From Corticium candelabrum (taxonomy: Eukaryota > Porifera > Homoscleromorpha > Homosclerophorida > Plakinidae), in contig NC_085097.1 of the NCBI RefSeq assembly GCF_963422355.1, positions 4,264,737-4,328,736 of the forward strand: a stretch of DNA of 64,000 nt, read 5' to 3'. A program made the translations under genes and the position numbers. Position 1 is the first letter of the stretch. Each line of letters opens with the position of its first letter. The notes under the pieces are model-generated. The model saw nothing but the letters and a program-made list of their open reading frames with translations. It was not told the origin of the DNA and made no database searches. This document shows, piece by piece, positions 15,061 to 25,489 of the stretch.

Positions 15061-15867
15061 CTAGACATCTAACCCAAACTGACATTTCAGCATTTTGGTC
15101 ACCTGATGTCCCTCTAACAGCGTCTCTGTTTTGACAATCTGATTTTCGGTAGGATTCCAGTTGGTCTCCACAAGTCTCGGACCCTTCTCACCTTCGTCTG
15201 TAAATACCACTCTGCCGCCATCTTTCAAGGCAATCATCGCAAAACGTGTCTGAGTGAAAGGAGCTTTAGGATTCGTTTGATGATACAAACACATACTCGT
15301 ATAATCAGATATCTGCCAAGGGTGTAACGTAAATTGATATCTCAGAGTCCACTCTGATGACAACCCTATTCCTTTCATCTCCAGAAACCAAGTATCCAAT
15401 GATCCGACTCTCAGTCGAATGTCCAGGTCACCCTGTCGGTCCACAGCACCATCTACAATCAATAGAGGGCAACCGCCACAAATAGGGAGTCCGACATCAA
15501 CCAGATAGCGTTCGTCCTGACGATCTGGAATAGCCACAGACAAGATCATGTGATCAAACTCTGGACCAAGCACTTTGGTTCGACGGTTTAACACTCTTCC
15601 TGCCAGATAAATAACATCGTATCCTAAACTCTTCAAGAGCCATCGAAACAGGCCATTGAGCTCATAGCAAAAGCCGCCTCGTCGTCGATTGACAATTTTG
15701 TCGTAGAGCAGTTCTTCGTCAATCTTTATGCTTTCTTTAGTTATGACGTCAAAATTCTCGAACGGAACTGTTAGAATGTGAGCTTTCGACAAACTTTTGA
15801 GAGTATCCAGAGTTGGAAGTCTGCTACCACAGTAGGAAATGCGCTGAAAATATGAGTCGACGTTCAT
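15061..15867 (-). CDS. Arylamine N-acetyltransferase, copy 1
   Basis: NAT enzymes transfer acetyl from acetyl-CoA to arylamines, arylhydroxylamines or hydrazines by a ping-pong mechanism in the cytosol. The frame is intronless, 268 residues, close to the usual 270-290. The Cys-His-Asp triad is complete: Cys67 in RRRGGFCYE, His106 in PEFDHM and Asp124 in RYLVDVG. The N terminus MNVDSYFQRISYCG aligns with vertebrate MDIEAYLERIGY, which fixes the start, and VPFENFD matches VPFENLN. It is the most divergent of the four intact copies here (for example GRVLNRRTKVLGPE where the others have ARxxDPHTK). CACGTG palindromes at about 15915, 15937 and 15957 lie just upstream and may be E-box regulatory sites. 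Confidence 0.93.
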   Translation of the reverse strand: MNVDSYFQRISYCGSRLPTLDTLKSLSKAHILTVPFENFDVITKESIKIDEELLYDKIVNRRRGGFCYELNGLFRWLLKSLGYDVIYLAGRVLNRRTKVLGPEFDHMILSVAIPDRQDERYLVDVGLPICGGCPLLIVDGAVDRQGDLDIRLRVGSLDTWFLEMKGIGLSSEWTLRYQFTLHPWQISDYTSMCLYHQTNPKAPFTQTRFAMIALKDGGRVVFTDEGEKGPRLVETNWNPTENQIVKTETLLEGHQVTKMLKCQFGLDV

Positions 15868-16278
15868 ACTCTTTCCTTAGAAACTTCTAGAGAGGGAATA
15901 CAATCTGTAAAATGCACGTGACCAGCATCAATTCCACGTGATGGTTCGACATGATCACGTGACAGATCTCCTCACTTCGAGTTCCATTTTTGCTCCGCTT
16001 AGTTTCCCTGTAAAATTTATGTTCCAGATAAGGTATTGCAAAACCAGTACTGTACAGTACGACTCTGTAAAGAGAATGACATACCAACCAATGCCCGGAT
16101 AAAACAATAGTTAATTAGTTAACTCGCGCTAAGTATGAGACCGGACAAAGCAATTGAATATTACTTTGTTTCTAGATCTAGCAATAAAGTTTGTACACCT
16201 GAATGGAGTTAGTACAAATGTCCTTCTATTTCCATCGCCATCTGATTTTCATATAGAGTTCACAGAAAGGGATCTGAA

Positions 16279-16438
<160 letters not shown>

Positions 16439-16593
16439 CACTACTAAACAATGATCATGAGTGAATGACACTTGACTGAAGGTAACACTAAAATTTTATT
16501 TTAACTAATAAACGAGTAAATGCACCCTCTAGAATAATCTAATCGATAGCACTAGATCAAATATCACTAATAAAGATTAGCCCAAAACTGCAA

Positions 16594-17252
16594 CTAGAAA
16601 TCTAACCCAAAATTAAGTTTTAGTTCTTCAGTGACCTCATGCCCTTCTAAAAGTGTTTCTGTTTTGACAAACTGGTTTTCAGCCAATTCCATTTGGTCTC
16701 CACAATTCTTGGACCTTTCTCACCCTTGACTGTAAATGTCATTCTTTCACCATCTTTTAAACGAATCGCAGTAAAACGGCTCTGAATAAAAGAAAACTCA
16801 GGATCCGTCTCATGATATAAACATGTGCTCGTGTAGTCAGGCAATTGTTGTTGATGTAAAGTAATTGATATCTCAGACTCCACCCCGATGATGACTCTAC
16901 TGTTTTCGTCTCCAACAACCAAGTATCCGGTTATTCAAGTCTCAGCCGAATGTCCACTTTACCCAGCCTGCCCATAGTGCCATCCATGATCAGTATAGGG
17001 CAAGCGCCACCAGGTAAGGTAAACCCAACATCAACCAGATAACGTTCATGCTGACAATCTGGAATAGCCACAGACAAGACCATGTGGTCAAACTCTAGAC
17101 CAAGCTTCTTGGTCTCAATGTCAAACACCCTTGCTGCTAGTAAAATAAGATCATATCCGAGACTCCTCAGAAGCCATTGAAAGAGGCCGTTGAGCTCATA
17201 GTAAATGCCACCTCTTCGCCTGTTGACGATCTTGTCGTAGAGCAGTTCTTCG
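16594..17252 (-). pseudogene. NAT pseudogene, copy 2
   Basis: A degraded NAT. Residues equivalent to DEELLYDKIVNRRRGG onward are recognisable, but the first 50 or so residues are missing and replaced by unrelated sequence. The catalytic cysteine is lost: GGIYYEL stands where functional copies have GGFCYEL (TGC to TAC). The frame shifts near 16925 and again near 16650, though the last residues FGLDF and the stop are still seen at 16594. The 3' flank matches the tandem NAT units at 37-44 kb, so it is an older duplicate of that subfamily rather than of copy 1. Confidence 0.85.
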
Positions 17253-17369
17253 AACTGATTATGTTCAACGTCTGAATAGAGAAGATCCAACACGGAAAGG
17301 TTACCAGCTAACATATCAGAGCAGCAATTCAGTGGCTGACTTTCAAGCTGCTCCTAGCTCTGTTGTAGA

Positions 17370-18450
17370 AGAGAGTGCATGTATTATCCATCATACAGAA
17401 GTCCCCACTAATTGGCTTAATTACAGATGAATCAACAGACATCAATGTCAGCCGGAAGCTTATAATATATATATTTAGATATATGGTATATGTAAAAGCT
17501 GTTCATTCTGAGACAAGAAAGGCTTGCGAGTTTTATGTCCAGCGTCGGATCAAGGAATTTTTTGAAAGAGGGGGTTTACCGTTAGCAATTATTTACAGCA
17601 TTACTAATTTTCTCTTTTCTAATGAAATTATATAAAATTATGAAACCGCGCCTATTGGAAAAAGGGGGTTTAAACCCCCTGAACCCCCTCTGGATCCGGC
17701 CCTGATGTAGCTGACGTTGAATTGTCTGGAGAGGCAAATGGTAAATATCACAAAAGCCCTTTCTTGATTGCTACACAAGAAGAACATTGATCGCAGGCTT
17801 GTCGTAAGATTAGCAACTGATGGTGCTCCTGTAATAAGACAGGGACCAAGTCTGGAGTTGTTGTGCGCCTACGAAGGAAGTGCTCGGCATACTTGATTCA
17901 GGCGCACTAGCTGTGTAGCACATCGTTTGGTCCTAGCTTGCAAGTGGGCAAGCAGCAGATGCTGTACCACTATTCAAATTATACCAAGCAACAATCAACA
18001 GTGTGTACAACTACTTTGCACATTCATCTACCAGAACGTCTCATTTACGATGCTGTCAGTAGATGATCATCCTGTCACCCTTCATGCCACATTCAGCACT
18101 CGGTGCATGGTTGTCATTTCGTGCTGATGTTGATGCTGTTCGTAAATTATTTTTTTCTTAGTGCTTTGCCTAGAACATGAAGCAGAGAAGGGCTGTGCCT
18201 CGATCTGCCAGAAGCCTTCTCAGGGCTGTGAACAAAGGTTCCTTTCTGCTTGCTAGGTATATGGTCTTAGTGATGAACTCCCTTTACTCAATAAATTGAG
18301 CCTCGTTTTGCAACGCAAGGCACTAAATTATGCTGATGTAGGTCCAATTGTAAAGGCAACAGTTGATGCCTTATTGCGTTTGAAACATTACCAAGGCTCA
18401 AATCTTGCTAGCCAGATAGCTAAGCGGAAAGATATTTGAAAAGATGAGAT
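17370..18450 (+). pseudogene. Decayed hAT-type transposase (ZNF862/DUF4371-like)
   Basis: Fragments read LITDESTDINVSRKLIIYI, later LATDGAPVI..., SCVAHRLVLACK and KLSLVLQRKALNYADVGPIVKAT, in the order expected for hAT transposases of the KIAA1586/ZNF862 type. Frames are broken several times and the stretch is interrupted by a small MITE at 17539-17704. No functional product is likely. A (TG)n tract follows at 18596-18678. Confidence 0.6.
17539..17704. mobile_element. Small MITE inserted in the hAT relic
   Basis: The left end CAGCGTCGGATCAAGG and right end CTGGATCCGGCCCTG are imperfect inverted repeats. Inside lie GGGGGTTTA and TAAACCCCCT, also inverted. Such CAGGGCCGGATCC ends are common in hAT-derived MITEs. 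A target duplication is not clear. Confidence 0.55.
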
Positions 18451-18592
18451 GAGAATTCGGTCAAAATTCGATGAGAAGTGCTACATAGTTGAGCAGAACG
18501 AGCGCCGAAATCGATAAATTTGCTTCGTATTCTGACGAAAGAGGTGGCGTAGCAAAAGCAAGGCAGTATTTCCATCGGGTGGAATTCGGTCC

Positions 18593-18595
<3 letters not shown>

Positions 18596-18678
<83 letters not shown>
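18596..18678. repeat. (TG)n microsatellite
   Basis: A pure TG tract of about 80 bases. Confidence 0.95.
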
Positions 18679-18680
<2 letters not shown>

Positions 18681-18910
18681 TAGTAGTTCGCCTCGAATTC
18701 CGGCCAAAGAACTGGCAGTAATGATTCGTTTTGAATTCGGGCAGATGTCTAGACATTATGGTATTGGAAATCGTTAGGAAGTCCAGCTGCAACGCGCAAC
18801 CATCAGACATATCCATTTATCTATCTATTAGATCCAATCCTTTGCATCCACGCGATACACTCATACAAGATACAGTTAATTATTATCTGATTTGGGGTCT
18901 TGCATGCAGT

Positions 18911-19055
18911 TAGTGGCGTCGCTAGGCATGAGCCTGGGGAAGCCCTGGCCCCCAATATAGGTGTGGTCCATAACAGAATAGGTCTAGAAAATTGTTAATT
19001 AAACTTTGATATAGCTGCTGGCCTCCCCGATTCTGGAGATCTATCGACGCCCTTG
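18911..19055. mobile_element. 145-bp hAT-like MITE
   Basis: The left end TAGTGGCGTCGCTAG and right end CTATCGACGCCCTTG are imperfect inverted repeats resembling those of the nearby full-length hAT element. A perfect 7-base direct repeat ATGCAGT flanks it (18904-18910 and 19056-19062). Confidence 0.6.
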
Positions 19056-19181
19056 ATGCAGTATACACATGCATACAGCTGATGATTTATACTCATATAT
19101 ACATGGAGTATTCAATTTACCTCCTATGTCTCACCTAGAGCTTACACAAAATTATACATAACGGGAAATTACATACAAACC

Positions 19182-22100
19182 AGTGGCGTAGCCAGGCATC
19201 TATTTTACCGGGCATATGCCCGGGCAACTTTTTGCTTTGCCCGCGTATTTTAGGTGACATAAATTCAAGTTCAACGCATTTCTATAAACAGTCGGGAACA
19301 CCGTGATAGAGGAGTCCCGCCCACGGAACTGTCCCGGATGCCGACTAATATCAATTCTCAGCGTCTGATTCGTTGAATTCGCTCAATGCAGGAGAAGATG
19401 GATGCGTCAGAGTCTAACGCTAAGCGTAGAAAGCGAAAGCGACATACTGTGACTCTGAATGACTTTTGGGGACCCAAAAGGTATCATTTCTCGTAGATAC
19501 CAGTGTAATGATTTGGTGTACTTGTAGAAAATGTTTGTGGTTAATTAGAATTGAAAACGGTGACAAAACGGGCGATTCAGACGATATGCCTAACAAAATT
19601 CAGCAAGCCATACCTGAAAGCGCTGAGTCTGCCTACGAAGCCCCGGATGATTCTGGTTCTGGAGAAGACATGGCAAATACCGAGCCTGGTAATGCTAGGA
19701 GTACTGTGTGTTCAACATCTTTGGAGATCATATCAAGTACATATGTACATATTCTTTCCAGGCATTCATGATTGATTTATGTTGTGTTCTCTACAGAGTT
19801 GGACATTTCCACGAGGTTTCAGAGCGGCCCTTCCCAACCGGTCTGTCAGTTTCCTTCTAAAAATTTTGGAAAGGGAAAACACTCATGTAGAAGATCGTTT
19901 GTTGCCACCTGGTACACAACATATCCATGGTTGGAATACTCGATAAAATTTGACCGAGCCTACTGCTTTGCCTGTCGTCATTACTGCCTTGGCAGTGCAA
20001 GCGGCCGTGCCGACACAGCGTTTACCAGTATAGGTTTCGGCGACTGGAAGCATGGTACTGGTAATAAAGGAGCATTTCTGATCCATGCCAGTTCGGCACA
20101 TCACAGGAATGCTATGGCAGAATGGCATGAGCGGCGACTGGATGACTGTAACAGCCAGCGTCGACGAGTTGAAGACCTCTTTGCAGAAGAAGATGAACGC
20201 GTTGTTCTTTCTAACAGACACTATTTAAAATGTCTGGCGGAGGTTATCCTCTTGTGTGCTAAACAGAATCTTGCACTTCGTGGGCACGATGAATCGGAGG
20301 AGTCATCGAATCCAGGCAATTTTTTGGCTGTATTTGAGCTTCTTGCAAGGCATGATCACGAATTGTTCAAACGAATTGAAACGCTCCCCGGTAACGTAAG
20401 TTATAAGTCTCCAGAGATTCAAAACGCTTTGATCCAGTTGATGGCTGATATGGTACGAGAGAAAATATGCAGTGAAGTACAAAGGAGTGGCTATTTTTGT
20501 CTTATTTGCGACGAAAGTAAAGATGTAGCAAAGAATGAACAGCTTGCAGTTGTTCTGCGCTATGTTCTAGACGGGACTGTTCATGAGCGGTTTATATCTT
20601 TCACACCTCTTGGCAACCTTGCAGCAGACGGGATAGCAGAGGAGATCTGTCAAGTGTTGACAAGGAACAAACTTACCTTGCAGAACTGCATTGCTCAAAC
20701 CTACGATGGTGCTAGTGTCATGAGCGGAAAGCACACCGGCGTTCAGAAGAGAATCAGAGACATTGCTCCGAAAGCCGTCTACACGCATTGCTACGCACAT
20801 AGGCTGAACCTTGTTGTCGTTGATTCTGTAAAGTCCGTCTCCTCGGCGAGTGTGTTCTTTGACGTCCTTCAGAGGCTGTACGTCTTTGTTTCATCTTCTG
20901 CTGTTCACCCAATTTTCTTAGAAGCTCAAAAACGTCACTATCCGCAACGTTGTGAGAGCGTCACGCTGAAGAGACTTTCAGACACACGATGGACCTGTCG
21001 AATAGACTCTATACGAGCAATGCTTAAATCCTTTACAGCAGTAGTCGATGCCTTATCCTCTTTGACAAATGCTAGCAACAGCGAAAGAGCCATTTTAGCT
21101 GCAGGTCTATTGTCACGAGTGAAATCGTTAGAGTTTACCTCAAACTTGGTTATTTTCGAAAAGCTGCTGACTATTACAAAAAATCTGTCCGATCAGTTGC
21201 AAGCTGAAGATTTAGATCTGTCTGGAGCCGTTGATTTGTTAGAGACTGTGATAGAGCAATTGGTGGAGACCAGGGAATCCGGGTGGGACGATACATGGCA
21301 GCAAATTCTTCACTTGGCACAAACCTGCAGCGTTAATATGGATGTTTCTGATGGATCACGCAGTCGTGGTGATCCTGGACTTGTTACCGGTCGTCGCACT
21401 CGGAAACAAAAGGAAATTACTGATTGCGTTTTAACAGAGACTACTGGGCAGCGATTAACTGATTATTTCACCAACGATCAAGATCCCCTGGATGACGTGG
21501 CAAGAACGAAAATTCATTTACGACGAAAGCTTTTCTTACCGGTGATAGACCAAATGCTGCAGGAACTGGAATCAAGATTCAGCAACGATGGACGATCCCT
21601 TATGAAGTCAATTCAGGCTTGTAGTCCACAGTCCCGAAACTTCCTTCAAGCAGACGCCATTAATGCCTTAGTGGTACATTACGACATAAACCGTGAGGAA
21701 ATTGGTTATGAAACTCATCAGGCAAGAAAATTTCTTAATGCATCTATGTGTGAAATGAAGTCTATCGCCGACGTCATTAGAGTTCTTACGCCGGTCAAAG
21801 CAGCTTTTCCGCATCTTATATCTGCCTTGCAGATAGCGTTGACTGTTGGGGTGACATCTGCCTCATGTGAGAGAACTTTCTCTAGTTTGAAGAGGCTGAA
21901 GACTTACACGAGACAATCGATGCTGCAAAGCCGAATGAACAGTCTAGCGATTTTGACCATAGAGAAAGATGTAGTTGAAACGTTAGATTTAGAGAGGGTA
22001 GTTACGAAATTTGCAAGTTTAGAATTTGGAAGATGCCGAAGATTAAGTCTAGTTAGCAAAAGCACAAAATTTTAGTGCTCTATAGAACAGCTTGTATTCT

Positions 22101-22207
22101 AACTGAGCTAATTATGAGTACATGATTAGGTTTTGTTCGATTGGTTTGTGAAATTGATGGATATGGGCAATGCCCGGTCAGTCCCTAAGGGCATGGCTAC
22201 GCCACTG
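19182..22207 (+). mobile_element. Full-length hAT DNA transposon
   Basis: A 3,026-base element with inverted ends CAGTGGCGTAGCCAGGC (left) and GCATGGCTACGCCACTG (right). A perfect 7-base direct repeat TACAAAC lies at 19175-19181 and 22208-22214; hAT elements usually make 8. It contains a three-exon transposase gene with no visible break, so it may be autonomous or recently so. Confidence 0.85.
19398..22075 (+). CDS. hAT transposase (TTF-type zinc finger, hATC dimerisation domain)
   Basis: Exons 19398-19480, 19549-19688 and 19797-22075 join in phase (AG|A, then G|AG) to give 833 residues. The N terminus is basic (KRRKRKRH, a likely nuclear signal) and acidic linkers follow. A TTF-type zinc-finger region reads FVATWYTTYPWLEYS...AYCFACRHYC...GFGDWKHG. 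The RNase H-like catalytic core includes CDESKDVAKNEQLAVVLRY and CIAQTYDGASVMSGKHTGVQ, followed by THCYAHRLNLVV. The C-terminal hATC motif is TSASCERTFSSLKRLKTYTRQSM. It is related to ZMYM1-like hAT proteins of animals. Intact coding over 2.5 kb with matching terminal repeats suggests a young insertion. Confidence 0.85.
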
Positions 22208-22424
22208 TACAAACTAGCAATTTAGCACACACAAGTCCAGCTACACTACACTTGCACTAATCACACTCAATATATAGTATACAGGAAACAAGACACATAG
22301 CAATTGTAACCCGTTTGGGAAGGAATTCTCATAAAAACTACCTTTTCAACTATCTCTACAGAGTCAATTGCTACAACACTACGTGAAATTTCAACTTTGT
22401 ATGTATGTGAGAGAAGATCATTGA

Positions 22425-24413
22425 CTACATACTGATAAAAATATCAATGTCATAGTATTCGTTGTTTTGGGTAGATGACAGCAGTAGCTCGTTGAGCAGC
22501 TCACTTGCAACATTCTCATACAAAATATAAGCCTCCACAAGCTCAAATCGGACACCTCTATTGACACCTGTATTGAGTTTCACCGCATACGATATACTCT
22601 TCTTGACTCTTTGATAACGTTTTGCAAACACAGTTTGGCCTTTCACAATAATCTTGTTAACAATGGGCACCTGCATTGCAATCAATGAATATATTCAAAA
22701 GCAATTTTAAATGCAATTAAAACACTGTGTCTCTTACTCTCACGTGCCTTGGTGTTCTGAAGCACACTAGGTAAACCTCTCTCATCACAAAACCTATTCA
22801 CCGCAACCAAAGCTGAACTTCTCAGGTGTTCATTCTTTGATAATCCAACAGCAACACATCCAGGAAACAATTCACGTATTTGTATTCTAAAGTAAAAGAT
22901 CAAATTATTTAGTAAATTTCGGAACGTTCAATTATATTCAAACTGTCTACATAAACATCTGAGAAGGCTACACCTAACTGCTTGAATAGTAGGTAATCTC
23001 TGTCCAAAGCAATTGTTAACGTGTGTGAGTATCAAGAGAGACAATAAGCACATACAGAAGCAAATACGTACACATGCACATACACATGCACATGCACACA
23101 GTTTATAAACATCTATTCTCAATACAGACCAATATTTCTCCTTTACTGTGTCAAAGCTGAATGATTCTAATAAGACGGCACCAATAATATGTACCTGATC
23201 AATGGTTGAACAAAAGTTCTAAATAACATTATGGTACAATGTTTCAATAAACAGCTCTATCTGTCATGTCAGATTTTACCTATTAGTAGCAAATTTACAA
23301 TATTTTGCAACAACATTCTAACCTTGATTTATCAGTTGTATGTAGTAATCGTTGCCATAGTCGGAACACATTCACTGAGCAGTGCTGGACAGGTGATATA
23401 TCTTCATCTTGCAGCAATAGCAGACCTCGTATAACTGCCATTGACATGAAAGCCTAAAGCTGGATTTACAATATGCAAACGCTTGAGCGTCGCGTCGCGT
23501 CACGTCGCGTAGTACAAATTCAAATTGTAAATGGTCTACGTGACGCGACGTTCGACGGACGCGACGCTCGCGACGCGACGCGTCCAAATAGAACCAAGTT
23601 CTATTTGAGCGTCGAATCGGAAGCTGTACACGTTGCGTCGGAAGTAGCACCTTCATTTCGACCAATCACAGCCAACTATAAATGCATGTGTGGCTTCCGT
23701 GGGCAATGATTATTGATTTGGGCGCTGTACTCGACGTTGAGCGGTCTAGAGATTGTGTAGGGAGCTGTCCTTGCTTGTGGATGATCAACTGCAAGACGTA
23801 CAAAGACCTGCGTGCATGGGAGAACGCCTCGAAATTGATTTTGAGCAAGCTGGGGGTTCGACAGAGTTCTGCTAGTAGAAAATCGAAGCGCGAGTGGTCA
23901 GTTCAATAATTCAGGCAGCGACGTCTACGGCGCGCTGAAATCGTATTGTGAATGGTACGACGCGTGTGACGCGATACGTGCCACTCCCACGCAAGACAAC
24001 GTGACTGGACGCACGCGACGCGACGCTCAAGCGTTCCCATATTGTAAATCCAGCTTAAGAGTACAACAATACATGATCATTATACATGTACCCTTGAAAG
24101 TAACAGCTTGATTTTCTTATTACCTGGGATGTAACATATCTAGTGCCATAAACATGGTTCCTTATTTGTTCGTTGATGGATTCGAACCAGAAGCAGGTGT
24201 ATGCCCATAATATGCCCCATCGTCTAACGACATCTGGCTAATGAGTCAAAAGGTGAACATTCATTGTGCAGTTATCAATACCTGCATAAACATGAGTAAA
24301 GTGCAATAGTCATTATAACAGCAAGCGAGGATACATCTAAATGTGCTTTACCATAAGTCGCTCATAAGCCCTATAAAAATCATCTAGCTGGCACTTGACT
24401 CGATCAATGGCGG
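22425..24413 (-). pseudogene. Decayed KDZ/DUF4218-like transposon or transposon-derived gene
   Basis: Minus-strand exon-like blocks occur in order: 24352-24413 (AIDRVKCQLDDFYRAYERLM then gtaaag), 24133-24290 (DNCTMNVHLLTH, one in-frame stop, then PDVVRRWGILWAYTCFWFES and NHVYGTRYVTSQ), about 23330-23450 (AFMSMAVIRGLLLLQDEDI), about 22950-23010 (LPTIQAVRCSLLRCLC), 22750-22886 (IQIRELFPGCVAVGLSKNEH) and 22425-22665 (VPIVNKIIVKGQTVFAKRYQ, then RGVRFELVEAYILYEN). The phrase RRWG-LWAY-CF-FES with an HGT/YGTR motif is the hallmark of DUF4218-like regions in Plavaka/CACTA-related elements. Splice phases do not all fit and one stop interrupts the core, so I treat it as decayed. A Harbinger derivative sits in one of its introns. 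Confidence 0.5.
23458..24055. mobile_element. 598-bp PIF/Harbinger derivative with a MADF-domain relic
   Basis: The ends AGCTGGATTTACAATATG and CATATTGTAAATCCAGCT are inverted, flanked by a 3-base duplication TAA (23455-23457, 24056-24058), typical of PIF/Harbinger. Inside, plus-strand codons at about 23682-23909 read CPCLWMINCKTYKDLRAWENASKLI over their length, the MADF signature (PCLW...KDYKDR...A) of the Harbinger accessory DNA-binding protein. Subterminal GACGCGACGC repeats are GC-rich against an AT-rich background. No transposase remains. Confidence 0.75.
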
Positions 24414-24668
24414 AGAAGACGAAGACAAGACTCACACGATCCACACGAATTAAACAAGCGGTGAATCGACGAGATGCCTATATTTACGACAGTGCTGAAC
24501 AGAGTGGTTCGGGTAGCTAGGTCTAGCGAGCCAGTCGGCTGATCAGGTTTCTACGATATATCTTTGTGAATTTTAGAAGCCAAGTATTCCTGTTTTTGTA
24601 GGTTGCTTGACGACTGTCCATATAAACTTTGATGCGGACAAGGTCAAAAGGGTGGTCACGGAGCTGTG

Positions 24669-24727
24669 TAGCCTCGAAGTTCTAGACTGTCTCGTCTTTT
24701 GGGAAACTGTCTGGAACTTCGAGGCTA
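24669..24727. mobile_element. TAGCCTCG hairpin MITE (59 bp)
   Basis: The left arm TAGCCTCGAAGTTCTAGAC and right arm GTCTGGAACTTCGAGGCTA are near-perfect inverted repeats. The flanks GGAGCTGTG and GGAACCGTG agree at 7 of 9 bases, a plausible aged 9-base target duplication. Confidence 0.65.
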
Positions 24728-25489
24728 GGAACCGTGGAGACTGACAGATCGGCATGGAAAAGTTGTAGCATTCGATGAAGTTCATCTATTATGCAGGCTT
24801 TTCTGCGTCTCCTCTCCGGACAAGACATCGTACGCTTGACGAGTGACATCAGTCGTTACAAAAGGTAAACCGAAAGGTCTGTCTAGCTGTAGAGTACTAG
24901 TAAAAATGGACAAGATTGTTGGGGCGAGCTTCAGTACACGTACCTCATTTTTTTGTCAGAACTCATTTTCCTATGATCTTACGTTGCGTCAATTGAGGGT
25001 CACCTCACTCTTTTCGCCAAAAATACAGTAAACCCCTGGAAGGGTACCCCTACTTCAGTTGTGGCGCATGTCTTGCAGAGTCAAAATTGCATTGCTCTGG
25101 CATCATTTGTCGTTATGTTGATCCGTCTCCCCGTTCAGTTGTAAATCCATAGTTCTAACTAGCACAGGCTTTGCCGGAATTTTGACGGCTGGAGCCAATC
25201 TGTGCTGACTGTGGTCGGCTGTAAACTTATCATTATGCCAACAAGAATACCCCTACTTACCAGTGTTGGGGACGCGCGTAGACTGGAACCCTTCATATGC
25301 AATCTCCTACGTATGTAGTAACGTAAGATGACGTTTGACTTTCACTCTGCTTTGGTTGAGACTACGTACATGCCTACGTAAATGCACACTTTCTAATCCG
25401 AGATATACAGGCTATCATACCGATTTCCGAGGACTATATCCGGGAATGACCAACAAATAGGAGCGCTTCTGACGAAATTGTAGCGCAGT

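Noticed and set aside
24170-24240. tRNA-like words (GATTCGAACC) on the minus strand
   Set aside because: No cloverleaf could be drawn, and the stretch lies in a protein-like block with a better explanation.
24409-24520. Possible plus-strand first exon (MAEKTKTRLTRSTRIKQAVN...)
   Set aside because: The frame stops after 37 codons, no good donor or downstream exon was found, and it overlaps the minus-strand KDZ-like block.
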